DNA from: DATDAH01 sp036525535
Lineage (GTDB): Bacteria; Actinomycetota; Acidimicrobiia; Acidimicrobiales; DATDAH01
Direction of reading: 5' to 3'
Length of the DNA: 53,609 bases
NCBI GenBank assembly: GCA_036525535.1
Contig: DATDAH010000338.1
Location: 1-53,609 of the forward strand
Under the pieces are notes generated by a model. The model had not been told where the DNA came from. It searched no databases and was given only the letters and a program-made list of their open reading frames with translations. How positions within the stretch are numbered: the stretch's first letter is position 1; every line of letters begins with the position of its first letter. Both the position numbers and the translations under genes were made by a program. Shown piece after piece: positions 40,910 to 50,137 of the stretch.

Positions 40910-41302
40910 ATGACGACCACCGAGACCGCGAGCCCGTTCGCGGCGCTGGCTGACGAGCGCCACATCCTCCTGAGGACCCGCCGTCGCGACGGCACGCCCG
41001 TCTCGACGCCCGTGCACCTGGTCGTGGACGGGACCCGGATCCTGTTCCGCACGTTCGACCCCTCGGGCAAGCTGAAGCGGATCCGCACCGACCCGGATGT
41101 CGACATCGCACCGTGCACGCTGCGGGGTCGGGTGACCGGGCCGACGGTGCCCGCCACCGCCCGCATCCTCCACGGCAAGGAGTCGACGCGGGCGGCAGCC
41201 GCCTTGGCGACGAAGTACCCGCTCCTGCACGGCAGGCTGATCCCGTGGTACCACCGTCGCAAGGGCCTGGTGACGACCCAGCTGGAGCTCACATCACGGT
41301 GA
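40910..41302 (+). CDS. PPOX-class F420-dependent-like oxidoreductase
   Basis: A 130-aa split-beta-barrel flavin/deazaflavin-binding protein. Signatures: SPFAALADERHILLRTRRRDGTPVSTPVHLVVDGTRILFRT and the closing LHGRLIPWYHRRKGLVTTQLELT, typical of the PPOX/F420-H2 class. GGAGGCGAGC just before ATG 40910 chooses this start over the ATG at 40883. Its TGA overlaps the GTG of a SigJ-like sigma factor (GTGA), so the enzyme and the sigma factor are made together. Confidence 0.88.
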   Translation: MTTTETASPFAALADERHILLRTRRRDGTPVSTPVHLVVDGTRILFRTFDPSGKLKRIRTDPDVDIAPCTLRGRVTGPTVPATARILHGKESTRAAAALATKYPLLHGRLIPWYHRRKGLVTTQLELTSR

Positions 41303-42213
41303 ACCCCGAGGCGGTGGCAGAACACCGTGAGTACCTCCTCCGCATCGCCTACCGCCTGCTCGGCTCCCTCGACGACGCCGAGGAGGTGGTGCAGGAAGCC
41401 GCGCTGCGGGCGGCCCGCCCGACCACCGATGTCATCCGTGAGCCCCGGGCCTGGCTGACCCGAATCGTCACCAACCTCGCGCTCGACCGTCTCCGCTCGG
41501 CACCGGCGCGACGGGAGCAGTACGTCGGTCCCTGGCTGCCGGAGCCCCGCGTCGGCGACCCCTGGTCGCCCATGAGCGAGGACCCCGGTGACGAGGTCGC
41601 CCGGGCGGAAGAAGTCAGCTTGGCCCTGCTCACCGTGCTGGAGTCGTTGTCGCCGGCCGAGCGGGCCGTGTTCGTGCTCCACGAGGCCTTTGCCCTGCCG
41701 CTGGCGGAGGTGGCGGCCGTGGTCGGGCGCACGGAAGCGGCCACCCGCCAGCTGGCCGTACGGGCCCGACGGCACGTCGACGACGAGCGCCCGCGGTTCG
41801 ACGCTGACCCGTCCGAGCGGGCCCGGGTGGTGGCGTCCTTCGAGGCCGCGTGTGTGACGGGCGACCTCGAGGCGTTGGCCTCGGTGCTCGACGAGGGCGT
41901 GCTGCTGCGGGCCGACGGGGGAGGGGTCGTCAAGGCGCTGGCCCGACCGATGGCGGGTCGGGCCCGGGTGGTGGCGACCCTGGGTCGAACGCTGGCCGGC
42001 CTCGACGATGTCACCGTCGATCGGCGCACGGTGAACGGGGAGCCGGGCCTGGTCGTCCACCACGCCGGTGGTGTCGCCGTCGTGGCCCTCGTGGTCGACG
42101 GGGGCCGGATCACCCAGGTCGACATCGTGGCCAACCCCGACAAGCTCCGTCGGGTCAGCCGGGTCAAGGCGGATCGGAGACCAGGTAGCCGTAGCGGTGG
42201 CGGGTGCGACTGA
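41299..42213 (+). CDS. SigJ-type RNA polymerase sigma factor with C-terminal NTF2-like domain
   Basis: A 304-aa ECF-like sigma factor. Region 2 (EYLLRIAYRLLGSLDDAEEVVQEAALRAARPT, PRAWLTRIVTNLALDRLRSA) and region 4 (LAEVAAVVGRTEAATRQLAVRARRHVDDER) are followed by a SnoaL/NTF2-like domain (about 190-285: ARVVASFEAACVTGDLEALASVLDEG), the arrangement of mycobacterial SigJ. Such factors regulate themselves through the C-terminal domain in place of an anti-sigma factor. It is translationally coupled to the PPOX gene upstream and its last 50 nt overlap the 3' end of convergent putA. Confidence 0.92.
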   Translation: MNPEAVAEHREYLLRIAYRLLGSLDDAEEVVQEAALRAARPTTDVIREPRAWLTRIVTNLALDRLRSAPARREQYVGPWLPEPRVGDPWSPMSEDPGDEVARAEEVSLALLTVLESLSPAERAVFVLHEAFALPLAEVAAVVGRTEAATRQLAVRARRHVDDERPRFDADPSERARVVASFEAACVTGDLEALASVLDEGVLLRADGGGVVKALARPMAGRARVVATLGRTLAGLDDVTVDRRTVNGEPGLVVHHAGGVAVVALVVDGGRITQVDIVANPDKLRRVSRVKADRRPGSRSGGGCD

Positions 42214-45200
42214 CCGCCTGCTCCCGGACCCAGCGCAGCAACTCGATGCGACCGTGGTCGACCACGGGGCTGTCGTCGACCACGATCCCGGCCCGGTGGG
42301 CCGCGGCCCACACCTCGTCCGGGACTGGGGTGAGGAGGCGCAGCTTGGTCACCCCGGCGCCGGCGAGTCGCTCCGCCAGGGCTTCATCGGGCTCGTCGGC
42401 CTCCGTGGAGACCGACACGGGCACGCCGCAGGTCTCGGCCGCCAGGCGCACGATCGCCAGCTCCTCCTCGCCGGTCGACGACCCGACCCGAACGAGCACG
42501 GCGGGGAGCGGGCGGTAGCGCAGGACGTTCGCCTCCGCCGACAAGCCGGTCCGGTCGTGCTCGACGGCGAACTCGTCGGCCCAGGCCGCGGCGAAGGAGT
42601 CCCGGGCCCGGTCGAGCGAGACCGGCTCGGTCCCCGACCAACCTCCGAGGGTCAACACGTAGTTGGGCCCGCCCGCCTTGGCCGTGGGACCGACGCTCGA
42701 CCGTTTCCAGCCACCGAAGGGCTGGCGACCGACGATGGCACCCGTGATCGGCCGGTTGACGTAGGCGTTGCCGACCTGGACCCGGTCCAGCCAGTGGGTC
42801 ACCTCGGCCGGATCCAGGCTGTGGATCCCACCCGTGAGGCCGTAGGGCACGGCGTTCTGTACGGCGACGGCCTCCTCGAGGTCGGCCACCCGCACGACGC
42901 CGAGCACGGGCCCGAAGCACTCGGTGAGGTGGAACCAGGATCCGACCCGGACGCCCGTGCGCACGCCGGGCCGCCAAGCGTGAGCCGTCCCGAGGACAGG
43001 CTCGGGGGGCACGAGCCAGGCCTCACTGTCTTCCAGTGCGCGGAGGGCACGGGCCAACGGGCCCGCCGGCGGGCCGATCAGCGGTCCGACACGGGAGGTC
43101 GGGTCCGCGGCGGGGCCGACCGGCAGGCTGCGGACGGCGTCGGCCAGCCGAGGGAGGAAGTGGGGACCGTCGTACACCGACGCCTCGACGAGGGCGAGGC
43201 TGGCCGCCGAGCACTTCTGGCCGGCGTGACCGAACGCGGATCGGATCAGGTCGGCGATGGCGGCGTCGAGGTCGGCGGTGGCGGTGATCACCAGCGCGTT
43301 CTTGCCGCTCGTCTCCGCGTGGAGCCGGCGCGTCGGGTCCCACTCGAGGAAGAGCTGGGCCGTGTCCCAGGCGCCGGTGAGGATGACGGCGTCGACTCTC
43401 GGATGGGTGATCAGACGACGGCCGACCTCGTTCTCTGGGCACGGGAGGAAGGCGAAGAGGCCGTCGGGCACGCCGGCCTCCTCGAGGCAGTCGGCCAGGA
43501 ATCGGCCCACGGCCTCGGCCTGCGGCGCCGGCTTGAGGATGACGCCCGAGCGGGCGGCAAGGGCAGCCAGCACGCCACCGGCCGGGATGGCCAGGGGGAA
43601 GTTCCAGGGGGAGGCGACGACCGTGACCCGGTGTGGTGCGAACGCCAGCCCGTCGTCCTCGAAACCGGACACGAGCTTGCCGCCGTTGGCGTACCAGCGG
43701 GCGAAGTCGACGGCCTCGGACACCTCGACATCGCCCTCGGCGATCGTCTTTCCCGTCTCGCTCGCCATGACGGCGATGGCCTCGCCCCGGCGGGCGGCCA
43801 GCACGTCGGCGATCCGGTGCAGGACGTGGCGTCGCTCGGGTTCGGGCTGGGCCGCCCAACGCCTGGCGGCCTCGGCCACGACCGCGACTGTCCGATCGAC
43901 CGCCGCCTGGTCGACCGGGCGGCTCCCGGCGGCTGTTGCCGTCCATCGGTCGGCTGCCGAGACCAGGTGCTCGGCGACCCACGTCCGATTGACGGCGCAG
44001 GTGAAGTCGGTGTCGGCCTCGTTGACGAACGGCGCATCCGGGTCGCCCGGCGGGATCGGGACCGAGCGGTCCTGGTCCCGCCGGGGCCGGTCGTCCAGGG
44101 TGTGGCGTCCGGCGACCGCCGCCTCGAAGCGGGCGCGTTGTCGTTCCCACTCTGGCGACCCCACGTCGAGGGCGAACAGGTCGTGGAGGAAGTTCTCCGG
44201 CGCCGCGTTCTCGTCGAGGCGGCGGACGAGGTAGGCGATGGCGGCCTCGAAGTCGTCGTGGGCGACAACGGGCGCGTAGAGGAGCAGTCGCCCGGCCCGG
44301 CGCCGCACCGCCTCGGCCTGGGCCGGGGCCATCCCTTCGAGCATCTCGAGGTCGAGACGGGCCGTGGCCTCCATCGCCTCGGCCAGGACGACGGCCCAGG
44401 CCACGTCGAAGAGGTTGTGGCTGGCGACGCCCACCCGCACGGCCCCGTCAAGATCGGGGTCGAGCGCAAGGTCCACCAGGTGCTTGTAGCGGGCGTCGAC
44501 CTCAGCCTTCTCCGTCGAGGGTGCCTGCGGCCAGCCCCGTAGCTCGGCCTCCACGCGCTCCATGGCCAGGTTGGCGCCCTTGACGACGCGCACCTTGATC
44601 GACCCCCCCGATCGGGCGTGGCGCTCCCGAGCCCAGGTGCACAGATCGGCCATGACCGCCGTGGAGTCGGGGATGTAGGCCTGGATGACGATCCCGGCAT
44701 CGAGGGCGGCGAACTCCTCCTCGTCGAGCACCCGGCGGAACGCGGCGACCGTGAGGTGGAGGTCGTCGTACGCCTCCATGTCCAGGTTGACGAACGTCGG
44801 CGGGTCGGCCGCCCGCCCGGCGCGGTACAGCGTGCGCAGCCGGTCGCTGAGCACGTCGACGGTGGGCCCGAACGCCAGCGCGTCGACCTGGGAGTAGATG
44901 GCGGTGATCTTCACCGACACGTAGTCGACATCGGGCCGCCGGATCGTGGCGAGCACGGTGGCGAGGCGGTGGTGGGCCTCGTCCTCGCCGAGCACGGCCT
45001 CGCCCAGCGGGTTCACGTTCTGGTCGTAACCGGCCCGTGTCCGACGGGCGAGGTGGCGGGCGAGGCCGGGGTCCTCGCCGGGCAGGATCACCCCGGCGGC
45101 CTCTCGCCGCAGCCGGCGGGTGACCAGCGCCATGACCGGGCGGGGGGCGACGCGCGCCACCCGCGCGCCGGCGGCCAAGGCCAGTCGGTCCGACCACCCG

Positions 45201-45460
45201 GCGACTTCGGGCACGCCGTGACGAGTCACGAGGTCGTGGAAGCGCGCCGCCGCCCGCCGGGGGTCACCGATCCGGGGGACCTGGTCGGTCAGGCTCTGGA
45301 CGAAGGCCCGACTGGCGGGATCGGCCACGAGTCGACCGAGCCGGCGACGGCGACGGCGGTCGCCACGGCGCTCCAACCGGTGGGCGGCGTCCAACAGTTC
45401 CGCCGCCAGCGCCGTCGCTTGCTGAACCAGGGCCTCGTCGACCGGGGGGAGTGGGGCCAC
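42164..45460 (-). CDS. putA: Bifunctional proline dehydrogenase / glutamate-semialdehyde dehydrogenase
   Basis: A 1098-aa fused PutA that converts proline to glutamate. The N-terminal proline dehydrogenase barrel (about 80-440) has VSVKITAIYSQVDALAFG, VNLDMEAYDDLHLT, VIQAYIPDS and KVRVVKGANLAMERVEAELRGWP, contacting FAD. The C-terminal aldehyde dehydrogenase (about 500-960) has VVASPWNFPLAIPAGGVLAALAA, LHAETSGKNALVI with the catalytic Glu and AGQKCSAASLALVEA with the active Cys, plus the family's C-terminal extension. Start is GTG 45460. Its 3' end overlaps the SigJ-like gene by 50 bp, an unusually long convergent overlap. Confidence 0.95.
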   Translation of the reverse strand: MAPLPPVDEALVQQATALAAELLDAAHRLERRGDRRRRRRLGRLVADPASRAFVQSLTDQVPRIGDPRRAAARFHDLVTRHGVPEVAGWSDRLALAAGARVARVAPRPVMALVTRRLRREAAGVILPGEDPGLARHLARRTRAGYDQNVNPLGEAVLGEDEAHHRLATVLATIRRPDVDYVSVKITAIYSQVDALAFGPTVDVLSDRLRTLYRAGRAADPPTFVNLDMEAYDDLHLTVAAFRRVLDEEEFAALDAGIVIQAYIPDSTAVMADLCTWARERHARSGGSIKVRVVKGANLAMERVEAELRGWPQAPSTEKAEVDARYKHLVDLALDPDLDGAVRVGVASHNLFDVAWAVVLAEAMEATARLDLEMLEGMAPAQAEAVRRRAGRLLLYAPVVAHDDFEAAIAYLVRRLDENAAPENFLHDLFALDVGSPEWERQRARFEAAVAGRHTLDDRPRRDQDRSVPIPPGDPDAPFVNEADTDFTCAVNRTWVAEHLVSAADRWTATAAGSRPVDQAAVDRTVAVVAEAARRWAAQPEPERRHVLHRIADVLAARRGEAIAVMASETGKTIAEGDVEVSEAVDFARWYANGGKLVSGFEDDGLAFAPHRVTVVASPWNFPLAIPAGGVLAALAARSGVILKPAPQAEAVGRFLADCLEEAGVPDGLFAFLPCPENEVGRRLITHPRVDAVILTGAWDTAQLFLEWDPTRRLHAETSGKNALVITATADLDAAIADLIRSAFGHAGQKCSAASLALVEASVYDGPHFLPRLADAVRSLPVGPAADPTSRVGPLIGPPAGPLARALRALEDSEAWLVPPEPVLGTAHAWRPGVRTGVRVGSWFHLTECFGPVLGVVRVADLEEAVAVQNAVPYGLTGGIHSLDPAEVTHWLDRVQVGNAYVNRPITGAIVGRQPFGGWKRSSVGPTAKAGGPNYVLTLGGWSGTEPVSLDRARDSFAAAWADEFAVEHDRTGLSAEANVLRYRPLPAVLVRVGSSTGEEELAIVRLAAETCGVPVSVSTEADEPDEALAERLAGAGVTKLRLLTPVPDEVWAAAHRAGIVVDDSPVVDHGRIELLRWVREQAVSRTRHRYGYLVSDPP

Positions 45461-45502
45461 GCCCCCACTGTTACCCCACCGTGCACGCGCTCGGGCGTTT
45501 CC

Positions 45503-46186
45503 TCAAGTCCGGAGCTCGGCGTCGTAGGCCAACAGGCGGGCGGCTAGCTCGTCGGGGTGGGCCAACGCGGGCAGGTGGCCGCCGACCATCTCATCGGGGG
45601 CGAACCCGAGCCGCTCCTGGACCACCCGGCGCTGGAAGTCGGCGGGGAAGAACCGGTCGTCGCGACAGAGCAGGAAGCGGGTGGGCACGTCAGGCCACTC
45701 GGCCAGCGGCCACGGCTTCTCGAACGGGGTGCCGGACTGTGGCCGCACCGTCGCCCCCTCGATCGCCGCCGGGGGCACGTCGTGCAGGAACAACGTCGAC
45801 GGATCGCCGTCTTCGGGGTCACGGCCGTCGGCGAGGGCAGCCGTCCGCATGGCCGCGGCGTGACCCGTGTTGTCCCACCACGCGCCGGGGGACTCGCCGC
45901 GAGCCGGCACCATCGCCGCGACCAGGACGATCAGGTCCACCGGCACGCGGTCAGCCACCAGGGGGGCGGTGAAGCCGCCCATGGACTGGGCCACCACCAC
46001 CAGGTCGGTGCGGTCGCCGATGGCGTCAAGGGCGGTCGCCAGGTACTCGGCCAGTCCGGCGCGGTCGTCGTCACAGGGCAGGTCGACGGCGACCACCACG
46101 TGCCCGGCGGCCTCGAGACGCGGCTGGACGAGGTGCCAGTACGAGGCGCCGGAGCCGGCGCCGTGGATCAGGACGAACGTGCTCAT
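45503..46186 (-). CDS. Alpha/beta-hydrolase
   Basis: A 227-aa alpha/beta-hydrolase. The oxyanion motif VLIHGAGSGASYWHLV, the nucleophile elbow AQSMGGFTAPL (Ser about 68) and the catalytic His in GGHLPALAHPDE (about 207) are in order. This small, lid-poor type includes esterases and MenH-like hydrolases. It stands alone between putA (42 nt downstream of it) and a cupredoxin gene. Substrate is unknown. Confidence 0.88.
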   Translation of the reverse strand: MSTFVLIHGAGSGASYWHLVQPRLEAAGHVVVAVDLPCDDDRAGLAEYLATALDAIGDRTDLVVVAQSMGGFTAPLVADRVPVDLIVLVAAMVPARGESPGAWWDNTGHAAAMRTAALADGRDPEDGDPSTLFLHDVPPAAIEGATVRPQSGTPFEKPWPLAEWPDVPTRFLLCRDDRFFPADFQRRVVQERLGFAPDEMVGGHLPALAHPDELAARLLAYDAELRT

Positions 46187-46297
46187 CGTGCGAGGGTGCT
46201 CCGTCGAGGGGTCAAGGGTTCAACGACCGGAGCGGTGCGAACTCACCGGTTGCAGGTCACCTTCGCACGACGGAAGGGCCCGGAGGCCCGCCCGCGC

Positions 46298-46660
46298 CTA
46301 TTCGACGGTGATGGTGCCCGTCATGCTCGAGTGGATCTCGCAGTGGTAGGCGTACTCGCCCGCTTCGTCGAACGTCTGCTCGAACGTGTCACCGTTGCTG
46401 AGCGTGCCCGAGTCGAAGCTGTCGTCGTCCGCGGTGACGGTGTGATCCGGGCTGTCCACGCTGGCCCACGTCACGGTGTCGCCCACGGCCACGGTCAAGG
46501 TGCTCGGGACGAACTGGATGTCCGACAGGCAGACGTCGCCGTCGCAGGAGGCCTCGCCGCCACCACCGTCGCCACCGTCGCCACTGTCATCACTGCTGCA
46601 GGCAGTCAGGACCACGCCGAAGGCGAACAGGATCCCGAGTAGTCGTAGCCACCGTGTCAT
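46298..46660 (-). CDS. Cupredoxin-type copper lipoprotein
   Basis: A 120-aa lipoprotein. A signal peptide ends in the lipobox VVLTAC (about 16-21), a Gly/Asp linker follows, and the rest is a plastocyanin-like beta sandwich: SDIQFVPSTLTVAVGDTVTWASVDSPDHTVTADDD, then GEYAYHCEIHSSMTGTITV. The His (SPDHT), Cys, His and Met ligands are all present, so it should bind copper. Likely an electron carrier on the outer face of the membrane. It lies downstream of GlpK on the same strand with a 78-nt gap. Confidence 0.9.
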   Translation of the reverse strand: MTRWLRLLGILFAFGVVLTACSSDDSGDGGDGGGGEASCDGDVCLSDIQFVPSTLTVAVGDTVTWASVDSPDHTVTADDDSFDSGTLSNGDTFEQTFDEAGEYAYHCEIHSSMTGTITVE

Positions 46661-46724
46661 GTGAACCCCCTGGTTGCGCTCGGGCCGTCCAAGCCTGTGA
46701 CAAGGGACTACGCCCCGGGACGCC

Positions 46725-46740
46725 GAAGGGATTGCCCTTC
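46725..46740 (-). terminator. Short hairpin at the end of glpK (possible terminator)
   Basis: GAAGGG-ATTG-CCCTTC spans the last base of the glpK stop and the following bases. There is no T-tract, so Rho-independent termination is doubtful. Confidence 0.3.
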
Positions 46741-48181
46741 AGAAGTCGAGGGCGGAGAGGTCCTCGTGCCAGTGCGAGGCCCGGGCGACCGCGTCCCGCC
46801 AGCGGTCCCGGTCGAACGTGCCCATCGGCTCGTAGCGCTCGCCCGGCGACCAGGTGGCGTTGACCTCGTCGAGGTCGGCCCAGGTACCGATGGCCAGGCC
46901 GGCCAGGAAGGCGGCGCCGAGGGCCGTGGCCTCCCGGACGGGGGAGACCTCGACGGGGCGCTGGGTGGCGTCGGCCACCGCCTGCACGAAGGTGGCGTTC
47001 TCGGTCATGCCCCCGTCGACCCGGAGGCCGTCGATGGTGAAGCCGGCGTCGGTCTCCGCCGATTCCACGCAGTCGGCGGCCTGCTGGGCCACCCCTTCCA
47101 GCACGGCCCGAACGACGTGGCGGGCCTCGGTGCCCCGGGTCAGGCCGAACAGGCCGCCGCGGGCCCCGTAGTCCCATTGCGGGGTGCCCAGGCCGAGAAG
47201 GGCGGGCACGTAGACCACGCCGTCGGTCGACTCGCAGGACCTCGCCAGCCCGTCGGAGTCGGCGACGTCGTCGATCAGGCCGAGGTCGTCCCGCAGCCAC
47301 TCCACGTTGGTGCCGGCGGACAGCATGATGGCCTCCAAGCCCCAGGTGATCTCCCCGTCGAGGCCCCACGCCACGATCGGGAAGGTGCCCCCGCCACCCC
47401 GCGTCTCGAAGGTGGGTCGCTCCGGACCCAGGACGACGTCGAGCATGCCGCCGGTGCCGAAGGTGACCTTGGCCTGGCCGGGCCGGGAGCAGCCCTGCCC
47501 CATGAGCGATGCCTGTTGGTCGCCGGCGATCCCCGCGATCGGCGGGGCACCGTCCAGGGCGGTGGCGGGGGCGATCACGCCCGAGGAGTCGACCACGGTG
47601 GGCAGGACGGCCTCAGGGATGCGTAGGGCCTCCAGCACCTTGGTCGACCAACCCTGGCCGCCGCCGGCCCGTAGTCCGGTGATGGCGGCGTTGGAGGGGT
47701 CGGTGACGTGGACGGCACCCTCGGTCAGGCGCCACGCGATCCACGTGTCGACGGTGCCGAAGCACAGGTCACGGTTGCGCTCCGGGTCGGCCTGGTCGAG
47801 GAGGTGGCGGACCTTGGTGGCTGAGAGATTGGGAGCGAGGCGGATGCCCTCGGCCTGCAGCACCAGGCAGTCACCCACGGTGCGCAGATCCTGCCAGCCC
47901 AGCCCGGGTCCGACGGGTTCGCCCGTGGCCCGGTCCCACACGATGGTCGAGGCTCGTTGGTTGGCGATGCCCACGGCCTCCACGGGCCCGGCGTCGGCCA
48001 AGGCCTGGCGGGCACAGGCGAGGGCCGCATCGGCCATCACCTGGGGGTCGAACTCGACGAGGCCGGCCATCGGCGAGTCGGGGAGGGTGGCCCGGCGGTG
48101 CTCCACGGCGATGGCGGCATCGGGGCTGACGACCACGGCGCGGACGCTGCTGGTCCCGACGTCGATGACGAGCACGCTCAT
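46739..48181 (-). CDS. glpK: Glycerol kinase
   Basis: A 480-aa FGGY-family kinase that makes sn-glycerol 3-phosphate. The N-terminal phosphate loop VLVIDVGTSSVRAVV, GIANQRASTIVWDRATGEPVGPGLGWQDLRT (substrate-binding), GTVDTWIAWRLTEGAVHVTDPSNAAITGL, IAGIAGDQQASLMGQG and VDGGMTENATFVQAVADATQRPVEV are in the expected order for GlpK. It is slightly shorter than the usual 500 aa. It is the last gene of a glp run with GlpD, an AGPS-like flavoprotein and a membrane protein, and supplies the substrate of GlpD. Confidence 0.9.
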   Translation of the reverse strand: MSVLVIDVGTSSVRAVVVSPDAAIAVEHRRATLPDSPMAGLVEFDPQVMADAALACARQALADAGPVEAVGIANQRASTIVWDRATGEPVGPGLGWQDLRTVGDCLVLQAEGIRLAPNLSATKVRHLLDQADPERNRDLCFGTVDTWIAWRLTEGAVHVTDPSNAAITGLRAGGGQGWSTKVLEALRIPEAVLPTVVDSSGVIAPATALDGAPPIAGIAGDQQASLMGQGCSRPGQAKVTFGTGGMLDVVLGPERPTFETRGGGGTFPIVAWGLDGEITWGLEAIMLSAGTNVEWLRDDLGLIDDVADSDGLARSCESTDGVVYVPALLGLGTPQWDYGARGGLFGLTRGTEARHVVRAVLEGVAQQAADCVESAETDAGFTIDGLRVDGGMTENATFVQAVADATQRPVEVSPVREATALGAAFLAGLAIGTWADLDEVNATWSPGERYEPMGTFDRDRWRDAVARASHWHEDLSALDF

Positions 48182-48201
48182 GCGTCCCGTTGTCTACTGC
48201 G

Positions 48202-48606
48202 TCAGGCGTGGATCCGGGAGCGCCGGGCCCGCAACCAGTTGGCCACGATGCCGCCCACAGTGCCGGTGGAGCTGGCCAGGAGGGCGGAGAAGGGGATGGA
48301 CAGCCAGGACACGTCCTCGCCCACGATCAGGTGCCGGACCACGCCGAAGCCCTGGACCAGCACGTACGCGCTCAAGGCGGCCAACGCCCCGTGGGCCAGG
48401 GGGGCGTGGGGCTGGGACAGGGCGGCCAGAAGGCCGCCGAGGAAGAAGGCGAGCACGATCCAGGCGAACAGGAACGGCACCCACGAGGAGCCCTCCAGCG
48501 TGTCGTCGTCGGACAGGAGGAGGGCCAGCAGGGTCGGGGGCACAGCCAGGACGATCGTGAGCGCGGCCCCGATGAGGATGGAGCGCCGTTCGAGACGGGG
48601 GAGCAT
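48202..48606 (-). CDS. Four-helix membrane protein inside the glycerol operon
   Basis: A 134-aa protein with four hydrophobic helices (about 10-30, 42-62, 68-88 and 100-122). The start ATG 48606 follows a basic N-terminus (MLPRLERRSI); no clear Shine-Dalgarno is seen. It resembles small TIGR04086-like membrane proteins, a weak match. Placement between the AGPS-like and GlpK genes suggests a role in glycerol or lipid handling, for example as a channel or a partner of an enzyme, but this is inference. Confidence 0.75.
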   Translation of the reverse strand: MLPRLERRSILIGAALTIVLAVPPTLLALLLSDDDTLEGSSWVPFLFAWIVLAFFLGGLLAALSQPHAPLAHGALAALSAYVLVQGFGVVRHLIVGEDVSWLSIPFSALLASSTGTVGGIVANWLRARRSRIHA

Positions 48607-48628
48607 CGGGCTCAACCGGAGCAGGGAC

Positions 48629-50137
48629 TCATGTCGGCCAGGCCACCTCACCGAACGGGCTCGGGAGGCCGAGCTTGCCGGGATTGAGGATGCCCTTGGG
48701 GTCGAGGGCGGCCTTGAGGTCGACCAGGGTGCCGAAGGCGTCACCCAGCGCCGTGGCCATGAACCGGCTCCGGTTGAGGCCCACGCCGTGGTGGTGGCTG
48801 AGCGACCCTCCATGAGCCAGGACGGCGCGGGTGCCGGCGTCCCAGGCGGCTCGGTAGAACTCGTCCTTGCCGTCGGGCCCGGGGCGCCCGGCGAAGGTGA
48901 AGTAGAGGCAGGCCCCGTCGGGGTAGGCGTGGGACTGGTGGGCACTGACCGCCATCGTCGCCTCCACCGCGCCGATGGCCTCGAGGGTCGAGGTGTAGAT
49001 CGTGTCGAGGTCGGTCCAGCGGCCCGTGACCTCCATGGTGTCGACGACGAAGTCCTTCGAGATCAACGACTCGAGCGCGGCGACGTCGTTGCGGTGCTCC
49101 AGCCAGCGTCCGACCAGGCCCTCGTCCAGGACCTCGGCGATCCCGCAGACGTCGGCGACCACGCTCATCGTGGCCGCCACCAGCGCCGAATCACCCTCGT
49201 CGAGCACCAACAGCACGTGGCGCTCGCCGGTCTGATAGCTGCGCTGGGCCTCGATGGCGTCGTACACCCGCAGCACGGCGGGTCGAGCCCCTCGCTGCAG
49301 GATGCGGCGACAGGCGTCGTTGGCGGCGGCGAACGACTCGAAGCCGTAGGCCGCCCGCTGCTCGGCCGCGGGCAGGGTGTGGAGGCGCAGGCGGGCGCCC
49401 AGGATCACGCCCAGGGTGCCCTCGGAGCCGATGAAGACCTGGTTGAGGTCGGGCCCGACGGCCGCCCGGGGGGCGCCTCCGGTGTGGATCACCCGGCCGT
49501 CGGCCAAAGCGACGTCGAGGCCGATGGCCATGTCCTCGATCTTGCCGTACCGGTTGGAGAGCTGGCCGGCAGAGCGGCAGGCCAGCCAGCCGCCGACGGT
49601 CGACAGGGCGATGGACTGCGGCCAGTGGCCGAGCGTCACCTCGTGCTCGGCCCGCAGGGTCTCCTCGAGACGGTCGCCGAAGGTGCCGGCCTGGACGTCG
49701 AGGACCATCGAGGTCGGGTCGACCGATCGGATGCCCGAGAGGCCGCACAGGTCGAGGAGCACGCCCCCGTGGACGGGGACCGAGCCGCCGCACACGCCGC
49801 TGCGCCCCGCCGCGGCCGTGACCGGGATGGTCTCCTCGTGGCAGACGGCGAGGACGGCCGCCACCTCCGCTTCGGTCTGCGGGCGGGCCACGGCCGAGGG
49901 ACGATGCCCGACCTGGCCGGACAGCGCCCAGGTCATGGCCAGCGGCCACCAGTCCCGGCCCGCTTCGGCCCGCTCGGCGTCGTCGGTGCCGACCTCGGCG
50001 CAGACCCCCCGCAGGCGGGCCAGCAGCGCGTCGTCGACCTCGACGGTGGTGGCCCGGATCCGGTCGGTGGTGGCCGCGGGGTCCTCGCCCAGCGTGATCG
50101 GAGCGACGGGGGCGCCGACGGGCACGGCCGTGGCCAT
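48629..50137 (-). CDS. FAD-linked oxidase of the alkyl-DHAP-synthase-like group
   Basis: A 502-aa flavoprotein. The FAD-binding PCMH domain (about 75-255) shows RPQTEAEVAAVLAVCHEETIPVTAAAGRSGVCGG and GHWPQSIALSTVGGWLACRSAGQLSNRYGKIEDM; the C-terminal cap ends with LSHHHGVGLNRSRFM and ALDPKGILNPGKLG. The triple-His HHHGVG motif is characteristic of alkylglycerone-phosphate synthase (AGPS), which makes ether lipids from acyl-DHAP and fatty alcohol. It overlaps GlpD by ATGA and lies in a glp operon, so ether-lipid or related glycerol-lipid synthesis is an attractive hypothesis. Glycolate-oxidase-like activity is an alternative. Confidence 0.85.
   Translation of the reverse strand: MATAVPVGAPVAPITLGEDPAATTDRIRATTVEVDDALLARLRGVCAEVGTDDAERAEAGRDWWPLAMTWALSGQVGHRPSAVARPQTEAEVAAVLAVCHEETIPVTAAAGRSGVCGGSVPVHGGVLLDLCGLSGIRSVDPTSMVLDVQAGTFGDRLEETLRAEHEVTLGHWPQSIALSTVGGWLACRSAGQLSNRYGKIEDMAIGLDVALADGRVIHTGGAPRAAVGPDLNQVFIGSEGTLGVILGARLRLHTLPAAEQRAAYGFESFAAANDACRRILQRGARPAVLRVYDAIEAQRSYQTGERHVLLVLDEGDSALVAATMSVVADVCGIAEVLDEGLVGRWLEHRNDVAALESLISKDFVVDTMEVTGRWTDLDTIYTSTLEAIGAVEATMAVSAHQSHAYPDGACLYFTFAGRPGPDGKDEFYRAAWDAGTRAVLAHGGSLSHHHGVGLNRSRFMATALGDAFGTLVDLKAALDPKGILNPGKLGLPSPFGEVAWPT

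Noticed and set aside
42068..44542. Long 824-codon open frame on the plus strand opposite putA
   Set aside because: Mirror-image artefact of high-GC codon bias; it lacks recognisable domains and overlaps a certain gene over its full length. The same applies to long frames opposite MMPL (17048-19138), the region 31576-33345 and the glp genes.
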